NCBI GenBank assembly: GCA_963920705.1
Contig: OY987225.1
Span: forward strand, 15,315,190 to 15,379,189
Length of the DNA stretch: 64,000 bases
DNA from: Odiellus spinosus
Taxonomy: Eukaryota; Arthropoda; Arachnida; Opiliones; Phalangiidae
Reading direction: 5' to 3'
How positions within the stretch are numbered: position 1 is the first letter of the stretch; every line of letters begins with the position of its first letter. Shown piece after piece: positions 45,295-57,577 of this stretch. The translations under genes and the position numbers were made by a program. The notes under the pieces were generated by a model. It was not told the origin of the DNA and did not search any database. It saw nothing but the letters and a program-made list of their open reading frames with translations.

Positions 45295-45480
45295 GGGCTG
45301 TTCGAATAGTCAATTTTCAAATCGAATCAAAAACGAATCGAATAAAAAATCCCAATTCGAAAACCGAATCGCTTATTCGAAAAACAAGTTATTATTAGGC
45401 TCTAAAAAAGAGCATTCGATTACTCGGGTTTTCAAAATGAATATCCGAAATTTCGAATAATAATCATATTAAATTGGAAA
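45295..45480. repeat. TAGGGCTGTTCGAAT-type terminus, possible hAT-MITE
   Basis: TAGGGCTGTTCGAATAGTC and several TTCGAAT or ATTCGAAA words follow. This resembles termini of known hAT-type MITEs, from family knowledge. I did not find a clear opposite end. Confidence 0.35.
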
Positions 45481-45504
45481 ATCGATTTATAAAAATATTT
45501 TATC

Positions 45505-48356
45505 AAAAGTCTATCACTTTATTCCATAAAAGTAAACAACTTAGCTTAATTCTATCAGCAGAGGGCCAGGTAAATGTACCGCCGATTCTCGTTCGAGACA
45601 CTCTATAATTAAACAAAAAAGAGGTTACTTCGCACCCTTAAAAAGGGCTCTTTCTCTAACTCGAATCAAACCCGTGAAGGGACACAAATTAATTGTTAGA
45701 GAAAGAGCAATTTTATATCTTTAAAATTATAGTTAGTAGATTTAGTCTACTACTTCAAAGATTTTATTGTTATTATATATTTTACAAAAAACGGATAAAG
45801 ACAATCTAGGACTAACGATAAATATATGTACATTAAAGGAACTCCATACTGATAGAATTTAAAAATAACATCAATAAGCGGAAGGTTTCCTAGGTCGTCT
45901 TTATCCGTTTTTTGGAAAATATATTATAACAATAAAATCTTTGAAGTAGTAGACTAAATCTACTAACAATAATTTTAAAGATGTGAAATTGCTCTTTCTC
46001 TAGCAATTAATTTGTGTCCCTTCACGGGTTTGATTAGAGTTAGATAAAGAGCCCTTTTTAAGGGTGCCCAGCAACCTCTTTTTTGTTTAATTTCTGTCCC
46101 TTTTCACCAAAAATATACACCTTTTCCACATTTTACTATTTTGCTTTATTGAACCATAATTCTTACTAAGGCTGAAGGAAAATTATAGCGTTTAATTGAG
46201 GCTTCAATCTAGTCGTAATTGAGACCCTGGTACAAATCTCGAAAGACATTAACTAACCTAATCTTACCTGATGTAGTAAAAGAGGGATGAGCTAATTCAA
46301 GGGATTAACTAACCTAACCTAATCTTACCTAAATTTTATAAGAGGAACGGGTTAGCCCGAGCTAGGGATTACTTAGTTGGAGGGATGGGCTATTTCAAGG
46401 GATTAATTAACCTAATTTAACCTTACCTAAAAAATTACATGATGGAATGGGTAACCAGAGGGATTAACTAGTTGGAGGTATGGGCGAGGGATTAACTAAC
46501 CTAGCCTTACCTAAAATATTAAAAGAGGGACGCGTTAGACCGAGCTAGGGATTAAATTTTTAATATTGAATCGCATCGACAAAACAATTCTTTAAAGCAA
46601 GAGAACATAATTCAGGGGACCAGAAGTGTGTGGCCGTTTATTTAACTCGACGACATCAATTTCCGTTTCGCCTATAATTTTTAACATTCTAAATCTTTAT
46701 TTTTTAATATACTTAAGTTAGATGTTATTTAGATCCAGACTTTAATAATTGGCCAACTACTTAATAGCAACGTCATAACGTTGTAGTAATGACGGTGCTT
46801 TTGGATCTAAAGCACATCCTAGTCGCAAAACTCAAGCATTTTAAAAAATAAAGTAGAGATTGAGAACGTTAAACTTTAAATTTCATGTGTACTTGAGCAC
46901 TTAGCAGGATATCAAAGTCCAACTCAAGTGATATTTAATCACTAGACCTTTCATTGTGAAATGTTTTTACAGAGACATAATAGATTAAGTTAGCCACATT
47001 TCTAGGTAGTGCGATTTATATTAACTCGCCTTTGTTTATTCTTGTACTCTACCCAAAGGATCGTGAGAAAGAGGTCTCTTATACATATATGATGAGAAAC
47101 GATTGCCGAAACAATCGAAGACACCATCGCGCATGCGAGAGGGTTCGCCACAATTGTAAACGCTAACGTAAACCACCCATTGGTGCGGTGCATCTATGAA
47201 TACCGAATCTGTAAATCTCCCTTATATGGGCCGAGAAGAGATATATTATTAAAGTTAAAAAACCAAATGATAAGAAAATCTTGCCAACTTTTTAATTACT
47301 GTGAATTAGGTTGGATTTAATGGGATACTCATGAAATAATATAATAGTCAAAATTAGTCGGCTAAAGAGGGCTACCCTAGTAGAAGAACCCAAAGAATGC
47401 AATTATCAGTTAACGATAAAAAATGCCATTAAAAAAGCTTATCTACTGTTTGTTAAATTTAATTTTTGTTTATCAATTTAGAACCAGTTAATAAAGCTCG
47501 GCTAGGTTTATGTTTTACCCTTTTCTTAACCCTTTCAAGCACCTTGCTCTCTCTATAAACTCGAATTCGATGGATATTCCTTATCATTCTACTGTTTAAG
47601 AAATAAAATTTTTGTTTGTCATTTTGAAGCAATTATTAAAGCTCGGCTAAGCTTGTTTTCACCCTTTTGTAACCCATTCATGCACCTTACTTTCTATTAA
47701 CTCGAATTCAATGGATATCCTTATCATTCTATTGTTTAAGAAATAAAAATTTTGTTTATCATTTAGAAGCAATTAATAAAGCTCGGCTAAGCTTATGATT
47801 TCTTCCTTTTGTAACCCATTCATATACTTTATCAATATTTTATTATTGAAATCTGTGTTTAACTAGAGATACTCTTGTACCCGAATGAAGTCTTATCAAT
47901 TTTTTCAAAAGTACCTTTGTCTGTATTAATTCGAATTCAGTGGACAGTGGGAAGAGGAATACGGAAACGATTTCAGTTATCAAGCGCCGCGGGTCCATTG
48001 GAAAATACATTACGGTTTTTGATGAAATTCGAGTTTAGATAAAGGGATAAACACTGTTGTGTTTATCCAAATGAATATTTGGCGGCCGCAGTTGGTGTAA
48101 ATAGTGAAATCGGAAGGGCCACTCTTTGGGAGAAATTCCGAGTAGGAGGGAAGACAATATAGCCAAGCGCGGCACGCCTAAATTTCGTCCTTCTCTCCCG
48201 ACTAAAAACATCCAAGAGAATCACTCGAGCAAGACTGGGGTGATGACTTTTTTGGCTAGTTTAAAGTGATGGGCTAGTACGATTACCTGTCCCTTTGCTT
48301 AAAGTATTAAGCTATGGGGCGTTGTTTACTTTTATGGAAAAAAAGTGATAGACTTT
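45505..48356. repeat. 36-bp inverted repeats enclosing family E copy 3
   Basis: 45505-45540 and 48321-48356 are inverted copies with about one difference (GTTGTTTACTTTTATGGAA on the right). Looser similarity continues inward (GTAAACAAC, then AGCTTAAT). They lie 70-250 bp outside the E copy and could be the ends of a larger carrier or of the insertion site. Confidence 0.7.
45612..48071 (+). mobile_element. Family E element, copy 3
   Basis: Foldback arms are at 45612-45811 and 45893-46088. The minisatellite with TTAACTAACCTAACC and GAGGGACGCGTTAGACCGAG is at 46230-46560. The middle body matches copy 1 block by block, including ATCCTAGTCGCAAAACTCAA and the repeated GCTCGGCTAAGCTT block. The end hairpin GGATAAACAC/GTGTTTATCC is at about 48045-48069. 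It is shorter than copy 1 in the minisatellite and otherwise collinear. Confidence 0.75.
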
Positions 48357-49273
48357 TGCTTTTATTCATTAATTTTGTTTAAAAACATTAGTCATAATTT
48401 TAAATTATATTTAAACGGATTTTGGATTTATTTTTTGATTTCTTTATGCTTAATTCTATATTAAAAAGATTCTGTAGATCATTTATCTATAGATTTTTGA
48501 TAAAACCACTTATTAGTACCTTTTGTTCATTTTACAAAATAGACTATAATTTATATTTTAAACTTGTTATTTACCATCGTCTCGTAAATAAAAGTTTTCT
48601 TTAAATATACCATGTCGTTTTCTTCGAACAAAACTAAAATTCTATTAAAATGTACATACTTTCGTAATGAACTATCTAAAAGTAAAAGCGTTTATACTCT
48701 GCTTTGTTAACCAGTATTTCTTCTATTTCCATTTTTTCATTTCAAAATATTTAAATCCACTATTTTCGGCACTTTTTGGTGGCAGACGCTTCTTCATTTT
48801 CATTTTATTATCACTGCGCCTAGCCATTTTTTATTTGTTTATTACATCACCTTCAAGTAACATTACAAATTGTGAATTTGTAAGCATCCGCTATGCGAAA
48901 GAATGGCAAAGCTTTGATTATTACGTAGGCTATAGACAAAGAAATGCCAAGGAAATATCCAAAATCTTGTTTCCCACGGTTAAAACAACCTAAACTAATT
49001 CCTCGTATGAAACTAAACAAAAATCACTTATGTAACATGGAAGTTGCACTGACATTGGGACCAGACTTTACGCAAGAAGTAATTTCCATTGAAATCAAAC
49101 TCAACATGAAAGCGAGACTGCGATGACGTTGAGACCCAACTTAGCATGACAACTAGATGATCTTCACGTTGAAAAAGAAGTCAACACGACAACTAAATGA
49201 TGCTGATGTTAATGGAAACTAAACATGATACACAGATGATATTGCCATTTAGAGGATAGTCAATTTGGCACCT
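48357..49273. other. No gene confirmed; 108-codon open frame
   Basis: A plus-strand frame at 48667-48993 codes for a Phe-rich, partly hydrophobic 108-residue peptide with a possible membrane-like stretch (FIFILLSLRLAIFYLFI). Its AT-rich codons and lack of any known motif make chance the better explanation. I leave it unassigned. Confidence 0.35.
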
Positions 49274-49281
49274 GTCAAAAC

Positions 49282-50426
49282 TAGAGGGCTCCAAAGGCTT
49301 TGGGAAAACTCCACTCCCTCAGAAAGCCAAGGGACTCCCTCATTTTTGGGTGGAGTTGGAGTTGGGTTAAATAAAAAAATTGGCTTTGGGTGGCTTTGGG
49401 AATATTGTCTCTGAAATGAAAGGGAGTCTGGACGGAGTGAGAATTTTATTATATTTAATTCTGGAGTTGGGTGAGATTGGGTTATTGATGGATTTAGTTG
49501 GAGTTTTGTTGGCGTTGGCATTTATAATTTCAAAACGGAGTTGGTGGCATTGGAAGCGAGCTTTTGGGTCCCGATTCTAGGCCTAGTGGGGCCTTCTATT
49601 AGCCTATATAGAAAAAATAAAAAAACCCATAGCTTCAATCAATGCATTTGGAAACCTAAACTAAAACATAACATTCGAAGCTCGTAGGTCACAGGATATT
49701 TGGAACCTGTTATTCTTGGAGAGTCTGAGTCAGTCACTGTCCAAGTCGACAGAGTACAGACGTAGAACGTTTGCGTTCTAGGAAATATAATGGCCAATAA
49801 AACTACTAAATCATTTAGTATGTTAATGCGAAATAACAATACTCTGAATCGGGAAGTGTGAAATCCGTAAGTTCTCCAAATTCAATATCAAAGAAAGTAG
49901 ATGACGAAGAATGTACTTTTAAGCAATGTAGTAATTAACTTTGTAGTTGGAATTCGATAGCGTTGTAAAATCTTTAAATTATATCATAATTATATACTGG
50001 GGAGGTGTTGTGGGAAACCTTTTTAGAAACGGAATTTGAAAATGGTTAAGTTTATTTCCACGAACTGCATGCTGGCTTCGGAATTTCGGATATTTGAATT
50101 GGTATAATTGCTATAGAAATTAGAATTTGGAGTTCAAACGGATTGGCTTTGGCAGGGAGTGGGATTCGCGTGAAACTTATAATTGGCTTAGGCAGGGAGT
50201 GGGAATCGTGCGAAACTAATCAATTGGCTTTGGAAGGGAGTGGGAATCGGGTGATACTTATTAAATGGCTTTGGAAGGGATTACATTTTTATTTTTTTCA
50301 TAGTATGGAGTTGGGTGGCTTTGTAAAGATTTGCAATGGCGTTAGGGTGGCAGTGGCGTTTTTAAAACATTTACCGTTGTTGTTGGCCGGCATTGGCATT
50401 GAGTTTTTTCATTTTGCAGCCCTCTA
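49282..50426. mobile_element. hAT-type non-autonomous element with 8-bp target duplication
   Basis: The ends TAGAGGGCTCCAAA and, inverted, TAGAGGGCTGCAAA are bracketed by perfect 8-bp copies of GTCAAAAC (49274-49281 and 50427-50434). An 8-bp duplication with such ends is the established mark of hAT transposition. The subterminal parts repeat TTGGCTTTGG-like phrases, and 50130-50285 holds about four ~40-bp units (GGCAGGGAGTGGGA...). No transposase gene is present. Confidence 0.8.
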
Positions 50427-50442
50427 GTCAAAACGATATATT

Positions 50443-50590
50443 CCAATTCGACCGAATCCCATTCAACCGAAAGAATTTTAAAATGTAGCCCAATAGGCGG
50501 TATTCCGTATATTGGGATTTTAAAGGAAAATATATTGTTATTATATTTACACTGTGCGTTATTCTGTTCATTGGGACTTTTTCTAAATGT
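50443..50590. repeat. Family I fragment
   Basis: TTCGACCGAATCCCATTC on the left and GTTCATTGGGACTTTTT on the right resemble family I arms around about 80 bp of AT-rich sequence. No CCTAA core. Confidence 0.5.
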
Positions 50591-50673
50591 AAAAGAGTTT
50601 TATCATCATTACATTTATTAAACAAACGTGGCGTCGAGGAAAAGCATCGGACTAACAATCGGAAATCCCTGGA

Positions 50674-51130
50674 TAATATTAATAAAAAAATTACAATAAA
50701 AATACGTATAAATTCGGCCTATCGATACTTTAGAAAATAGAGCTAAAGGAATGGAAACAATATAAAGATATCTGTTAGCTTTAATCACTGATATCACCCA
50801 AGTCTAGGAGAAGGCAAAAGGTAAGAGTCACCTAAACTTTGGTAGTGATGACAATAACACGCGAGTAAACCTGGTAGTGAAGCATGTTTAATCCAAACGG
50901 TAACGCCCGATAAGATATTGGAAATTCTTCACTCCAAGAACTAAATATTTGAAAAATGCGAACTTCAAATATCTGGTATTATACTATTGTACCATTCCGC
51001 GCATAGTAGGTTCAGAGAAAAAGCTACTATTTCCAAGGATGAATTCTATAATAGAATGACTTCTACATAATTTAAAGATTCGATAGGCCGAATTTATACG
51101 TATTTTTATTGTAATTTTTTTTATTAATAT
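50674..51130. mobile_element. Hairpin element, 457 bp
   Basis: 50674-50726 and 51079-51130 are inverted repeats of about 52 bp (CGTATAAATTCGGCCTATCG on the left). The interior (50727-51078) has no motif. MITE-like; superfamily unknown. Confidence 0.75.
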
Positions 51131-51208
51131 TAATTAATATAACCATAGCTTTGATTTGCTAGACTCTGACTTTCATATTTCTTTCACCGTTAATTTATAA
51201 TTTCTGCA

Positions 51209-51252
51209 CTTTTTTGAAGTGCGAAGCAAAACAACGTTTTTGTATAATTTGT
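51209..51252. repeat. Solo end of a family E foldback
   Basis: GCACTTTTTTGAAGTGCGAA followed by GTTTTTGTATAATTT matches the right end of the E foldback at 55545-55589. No left arm nearby. Confidence 0.65.
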
Positions 51253-52013
51253 GTTTGCTTTTGGAAATATTAAACACTAGTAAATCAATTAACCCATTTA
51301 ATTTAGTGGTAGGTAATTAATATTGCAAGTTTACAAGTTTAAATTTATTTATTTTATATTGTACAAACTTTATAATCGGTTATTGTTGTTCTAAATTATG
51401 GAGCCCTATAACTGTGGTTTAAGATTAAATATCCTATGGTGCACGCGACATCTTTTTTAATCTCGATCGTTCTTTTTATAAGTAAATTGATTAAGTTCTT
51501 GTTTTTGCCACATTCAAAAATATTCCCTCGAGCCACCGCAGAACGAACACGTCAATATTCTCAGCATAATCCTATAGTTCTTAAATTTCATTTCACACAG
51601 TTTAATTCAGAAGTGCTTTCGATTTAGATGAATATTGCGAGTTACGTATAAATTAACATCGCTTAAGCCGTTGTTTTCATTTTGATGGTTTATACCGTTT
51701 AATTTTCATTTTTCACTTAGATTTAAAATGAAACCATTCAGTTTATTTGTCGGTTAATTTCCATAGGAAAACTTCAACTTTATTGTATAGTATAGTATTT
51801 TCACTATAGTTTTCTTGTTCATTAAAAATTTTTGGAATTAAATCTGAGCTGAAATTATATTCCGTATAGAGTTATTATTGGTAATTGTTTTTTGTTAGTT
51901 CGAAAATATGTCCTCGAGCCGCATCGAGCAGAGAGAGTACGCCACTACTCTCAACATAATTTGTTTAGTTCTCAAACTTCTTATAATATCTTGTCACAGA
52001 GTTTATTTCAGAG

Positions 52014-52395
52014 TATTCCTAAAATTAGCACCCATATTGCCGAAAACCTAGAAATGTAAACAAGAGGCCAGAATCCCTCAGTTAAAGGTATTGATATACC
52101 AAGTAGGTGTGACATTATTGAGGTCACGTGATATCCGGAATTAATGTACACAGGAAGTAGAGTACGCCGGAAGAGACAGACAGACTCGACCAGTGTAAAA
52201 CTGAAGTTCAGTCGGGGAGGTCAAATTTACCGTCTTGTGAACCCAACAAAAAATACGATTATTAAAAAGATAGGTTGGTAACGGTTTTTCGGGAATTCCT
52301 AAAATTAGATACCCATATTGCCGAAAACCTAAAAATGTAAACAAGAGACCAGAATCCCTTAGTTAAAGGTTTTAAAATAACAAGTATGTGTGACA
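52014..52395. repeat. ~100-bp direct repeats, 281 bp apart
   Basis: 52014-52115 and 52295-52395 share CCCATATTGCCGAAAACCTA and AATGTAAACAAGAG. Just upstream, 51500-51610 and 51900-52010 are also loosely similar to each other (CCTCGAGCCRC and CTCARCATAAT words). This looks like a locally duplicated region; no LTR ends were seen. Confidence 0.65.
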
Positions 52396-53439
52396 TTGAA
52401 ATAAAAACATCTCTATAACGAAGATCGTTTATTTAGTCAAGCATAATTCACGCGATGGTTAAAATAAATATTTTCATGTATGCAATGATCAGGCTGACGA
52501 TGTAGAAGTTCTTGCTCAGGGTTCCCACTTCCTCAAAGTCTTGACGCATAGCGCGGTTTTCTAGCAGGCAGGTTTCTTCATAGAATGACTTATGCAGATG
52601 ATAAGTAGATACTGCTGACAATGTGATGGTCGACTGTTTCATTGCACGCCAGTCAGTTAATGAAGATGAGATGCTATCCTTCCACCTTGGAGTTCAAAGT
52701 AATGACTAACCAGTCCTTCCAACTTGACGTCGAGATTTTAAGCAGACAATTGATATTGTTTCGCTAAATACCTAGCCAAAGTAGGCAAGATAAAAAACGG
52801 GCCCACTAACAAGGAGTGGCCTACTGGGGGAGTGGTGTCCCACCGCCGATTTTTATAAACTAATGAATTAATTAAATCTGTCTCAAAGTCCATTTTTCTA
52901 AGACATTTTGGAAATCTCATCTCCATATATCATTGGGGCTAATGTGAAATACCCTAGTTTATCTACCCTACGGTGCATCATTCTAATTTTGTAAATAAAA
53001 CGTTATCAACAAAACATTCCGCGCGTTTCTTAGATATAGAGACTAAAAAAATAGTTTCCTTATTCTGTCATTCGCTTTAACGTTATCTAAAGTTTTTGTT
53101 ATCTCAATCGTGGTATTCATCAGAAAAACATAGAAAAATATAGAGTACCCCCATGATCCTAACATATTTTTCTCTCGAATGCAAACTCTCAATGAAACTG
53201 ACTCGCGGTCAGACGAAGAAGAAGATGAAAACCTCAGTTATCAATATGAAAAAGTTTACCGCCTCATAAGGTTAATCATCATAGACGTTTCTGATGAAAT
53301 TGTGAGAGACCTATAAATAAACCAGGCCGGCACGGCCTGGTTTTAATAATTTATAAAGAATTGTTTAGTTAGGTTGGGTTAAATGGATTAACTATATCAT
53401 TTTTAGCTTTAGTAACGTTTCCTCCCTAGCTAGGTGAAT
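52396..53439. other. No gene recognised
   Basis: Frames at 52448-52642 and 52738-52926 are short and lack motifs. A GGCCGGCACGGCC hairpin lies near 53326-53338. Confidence 0.4.
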
Positions 53440-54190
53440 GCCTTCGCGAACAATTTCCACTTGATCGGTTCTTTCGCCCGTTTAATCATTTCTGCACGCA
53501 CTTCTTCATGTATCTAAAGAACAATTTAATTTATTAGTTTTGGTAACCTAACCCAGCCTACCCCAACACAACTGAACCTAACCCAGCCCAATCTAAAGAA
53601 CAATTTACTTTATTAGTTATCATAACCTAACCAAACCCAACCCAACAAATTTACTTTATTAGTTTTGATAGCCTAACCCAACCTAACTTAACCCAGCCTA
53701 CCCCAACACAACTGAACCTAACCCAGCCCAATCTAAAGAACAATTTACTTTATTAGTTATCATAACCTAACCAAACCCAACCCAACAAATTTACTTTATT
53801 AGTTTTGATAGCCTAACCCAACCTAACTTAACCCAACCAACCCAAAAAAATTCCTTTATTAGTTTTGATAACCTAACCCAACCTAAACCAACCTAACATT
53901 ATGTAATAAATTAAGCAAAACGGGAAGAGGAATTTTTAGGTTGGGAATAGATAATTCTGAGCTAACTGATAAAACGATTGGGCGAAGTGGGACTGGGCGA
54001 ATTGAGACAAGGAATTTTTAGTTCGGGCGAATTTGGAATCGATAATTTTGGGTCAAATGATAATACGTTTGAGTGAACTAGGATTGGGCGAAATGCAAAT
54101 AAACTATTTTGCGCCAAAAATGCCTTGGGTGAAATGGGAATAGATAATTTTGGGCGAAATATTTGGGAGAAATGAGTACATGTACATACC
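53440..54190 (-). mobile_element. Family G element, copy 3, one arm missing
   Basis: In reverse orientation it carries the right-end phrases TGGGCGAAATGGGAATAG (53920-54180), the AACCTAACCCAACC core (53540-53900) and the unique GGTTCTTTCGCCCG block at about 53475. It stops at 53440, where the second arm should begin. The core contains a 140-bp unit repeated twice (53601 and 53741 are equivalent positions). Confidence 0.7.
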
Positions 54191-54339
54191 CAAATGTTCC
54201 CATAGCCAGTATTATTTAGGGGATCGGAATATCGTAATTTCTCCCTAAGGGCGGTTAATTAGGCGAAATATACTAATTTAAATTGTATATTGTATTATTT
54301 ATTTCCCATTGTATAATCATCGACAAAAAATTGTCGGAT

Positions 54340-54460
54340 GAATGGAATTCTATCCAATGGGATTGGAAAATTATAGTTCAATCAATTGGGAAAATATATT
54401 TTTTTATTCGATCCATTGGGAATTCGACCCAATGGGATTCTATCCAATGGGTATACACCA
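54340..54460. repeat. Family I fragment
   Basis: Four or five ATTCTATCCAATGGGATT-like phrases, one orientation only, ending AATGGGTATACACC like the family I right end at 39006. Confidence 0.6.
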
Positions 54461-54756
54461 TTGTTATTGCATGATGGAATTTTTTTGTGAGTGAATATAT
54501 ATATTATCAACATTATTAGGAACAACGCTCTAGCTGGTTTTATTTTAAAATCATGTGGAAAAACTAGATTATATGGTATATAAGAAACAAACTGAAACAA
54601 CGCCGTGAGGCGTTGCTTATTTATACCTAGCTTATACAACTTCGCAGAAGGCATTTCTGAATTAAACTCGGTGAAACGAAATTGATTGAAGTTTAAGCAA
54701 TAAAGCACTGATGCTGAGAGTAGTGGCGTATTTTTTAATAAAGCAAACACAAATTA

Positions 54757-55589
54757 TACAAAAACCCAAGAAATTCAAACCCGTCAAGGGCAGAAATAAA
54801 AAATTCAAACCCGTGAAGGGACAGAAATTAATTGTAAGTGAAAGAACAATTAAATATCTTTAAAATTATAGTTAGTGGTCTTAGTCTACTACTCCAAAGA
54901 TTTTATTATGATTAAATATTTTCCAAAAACCGGATAAAGAAGACCTAGGAAAAGAATTGTTCAAATATTTATTGTTAAATCTCTAAATTTATTTAAGTAA
55001 CATTGTAACATTATTAAAATACACAGTAGTTTACATAAGTATTATATAATTAAAAACTTCACTAATTTGTTCCTTCTTCTACGATTATTTTACATTTATA
55101 TATCCGAGGCTACTGTTCTTGAATATATGTTTAAGTATATTGAAAAGGTTCACCTTCCCGTATAGAGTAAAAGAAACTTCTATAAAATTTCGCCATATAA
55201 TTTAGCGTTTCACGGCGGCATGTATTTGAAAATTACTAAAATTGAAAAATCTTTTAAAGGTAACCTTGCTCATGACTTTTGGTAAATACGTATACATTAA
55301 AAGAACTCCATTCTTAGCTAGTTTCATTAGTGATAGTGGAACAATTGAGAATTAACACCAAAAAGAGAGGACGGTTTCCTAGGTCGTCTTTATCCGGTTT
55401 TTGGACAATATTCAATCATAATAAAATCTTTGGAGTAGTAGACTAAAACCAATAACTATAATTTTAAAGTTATTTACATGTTCTTTCTCTAACAATAAAT
55501 TTCTGTCCCTTCACGGGTTTGAATTTCTTGGGTGTAAATGCACTTTTTTGAAGTGCAAAGCAAAACAAGGTTTTTGTATAATTGTGATA
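54757..55589. mobile_element. Family E foldback, copy 4 (foldback only)
   Basis: Arms at 54757-54952 and 55374-55589 are inverted copies (CAAACCCGTGAAGGGACAGA; CTACTCCAAAGATTTTATTA). The CAAACCCGT block is duplicated in the left arm. The 420-bp spacer differs from the other copies, and the long E body is absent. This shows that the foldback can move on its own. Confidence 0.75.
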
Positions 55590-55665
55590 TACGTCCCCCA
55601 ATGATCGTAGCCTATGGAAATTGATTTATGAGTATGGATATTTCGAATTTGTCAATTCGGGTTAA
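55590..55665 (-). repeat. Family A end fragment
   Basis: GCCTATGGAAATTGATTTAT, GAGTATGGATATTTCGAATT and GTCAATTCGG match the left end of family A in reverse. The rest is missing; family E copy 4 lies directly at its left. Confidence 0.65.
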
Positions 55666-55984
55666 TAGGAAGAAATCCGTTTCAAATCATATTCGAATTA
55701 TATTAAAAGGCAAAATTCGTTTTATACTGCATTTCTTTTCCATTAATCTAATTTAAAATTTTAACCTTTTACAAAAAAATATATTAACAACTATTCGAAA
55801 TGAATATATTGAGCGAGTGCAGATTCACAATGAAAACAACCAACACAGTAATGTAAGACGTTTCCAAAATTAGTAGAGAGATAATCGATATTAGAGTTCT
55901 GGAGAATTTTATCTCATCGTTTAAAAAAATTTTGACGAAACATTTTAAGCATTAGCTCCTTTTTAATCCGTAATTTAAAAAAGC

Positions 55985-56415
55985 CAAGAGCTAAAACTGG
56001 AACAATTTTTGAATTTATTTTTGGAATCACAATGCCAAAAAACAAATTTCACAATTTTTGTAAACGTTTTTGCTGTTTCAATTAATTACTAAAGTTTTGG
56101 TCAAATTTGAATAAAAATAAATATAAATTTGGTCCAATCAGATTATTTCAGCCTTAACATCAGCGTTTGTAATACCATAACATCAAAAAAATAGGCCGGT
56201 GTTTGACGCCCTAGGTCTTGGACATCAAACGCTGGTCTATTCTTTTAATGTTAGCGCTGAAATTACATGATTAGCCCGAAAATATATTTACTTTCAAAGA
56301 AATTTTACCAAACTTTAGAAATTAATTTAAACGCCAAAAACATGTCTTAATTCCCGAATACGGTTTTTTGGCATTGTGATTCCGAAAATAAATTCAAAAG
56401 CTGTTCAGTTTTCAG
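55985..56415. mobile_element. 430-bp near-complete palindrome (MITE-like)
   Basis: 55988-56207 and 56217-56410 are inverted copies of about 200 bp with many mismatches. Clear blocks are TGGAATCACAATGCCAAAAA and TTTCAGCCTTAACATCAGCG on the left. Almost no spacer at the centre. Confidence 0.75.
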
Positions 56416-57245
56416 CTCCAAGTTTTCCTTTAAATGTCTTAATCAAATAATATATCTAGAATCAGAGTAAAGATTTTCACTAAACATTAAGTTACCACAT
56501 TTTGGCCTTGAGATATGATTACGAAAGATGACTCCGTAAGTCGGCGATCCCTACAGGTGAAAGACGGGCAGACAAAGACGTCCATAAAATTAGTCCTCTG
56601 AGGCGATTGACGTCACGCTCCAAAAGACGCCGAACCAATGTCCAATCAATAAACGAGATGATCTAGTGACCACTTCCTTTCCCTTTACTTTATAGCCTTC
56701 TATATTATTTTAACCGCGTAGAACGTTCTTCGAAAAGGACCCATTTTGAACAATTTCGTCAGTAGACCAAACAACAGTGTGTATTTTTACGTATATAACC
56801 AAATATTTTGGGCTTTATAAAGCTTACTGAGAAAGTTCAATTTAATCTCGTTCAGTCAGAAAATCATAAAAAAGTTATAGAATACTCGATAGAAAATCTA
56901 ATCTCAAGGGGAAAATAAATATGTAACTGTTATTCATTTTATTTATGAAATGGCACTATCAATCGAGAAAAAGTGCTTTTTAAAGCACAACAAAATGGTT
57001 AAGCCCATAGGAATAGCTAGACCCCCGACATTGTAAAAGAGACCAGAAATAATGCTATAATAGGGGGGTGCATGCACAAACGCTCTTTAAACAATTTGAA
57101 TGGCGTCTCGAGATTTCTTTAAACACGAAGTTAAGGAAATTTCTCGAGCCGACTATATGACCGTGAGCGTTTTTTATGTGATATATTGGAAAAGACGTAA
57201 TTTCGAATATCCCCGCTTGTGAGCAAACTCGCAGTCATTGCAAAC
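56416..57245. other. No gene recognised; short hairpin
   Basis: CTCGAGATTTCTTTAA (57106) and TTAAGGAAATTTCTCGAG form a hairpin ending at 57146. Otherwise no repeat or coding motif seen. Confidence 0.45.
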
Positions 57246-57577
57246 TCAAATCATGTTTTTCAAATCATGTTTTTCAAATCATGTTTTTCAAATCATGTTT
57301 TTCAAATCATGTTTTTCAAATCATGTTTTTCAAATCATGTTTTTCAAATCATGTTTTTCAAATCATGTGTTTCAAATCATTTTTTTCAAATCATTTTTTT
57401 CAAATCATTTTTTTCAAATCATTTTTTTCAAATCATTTTTTTCAAATCATTTTTTTCAAATCATTTTTTTCAAATCATGTTTTTCAAATCATGTTTTTCA
57501 AATCATGTTTTTCAAATCATGTTTTTCAAATCATGTTTTTCAAATCATGTTTTTCAAATCATGTTTTTCAAATCATA
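57246..57577. repeat. 14-bp minisatellite, ~24 units
   Basis: CAAATCATGTTTTT repeats about 24 times. The central eight or so units read CAAATCATTTTTTT. Because 14 is not a multiple of 3 and the unit lacks stops, all three plus frames stay open for 100-131 codons; these are artefacts. Confidence 0.95.

Noticed and set aside
48667..48993. Membrane protein gene of 108 residues
   Set aside because: Hydrophobic stretches are expected from T-rich DNA; no conserved motif and no splice context.
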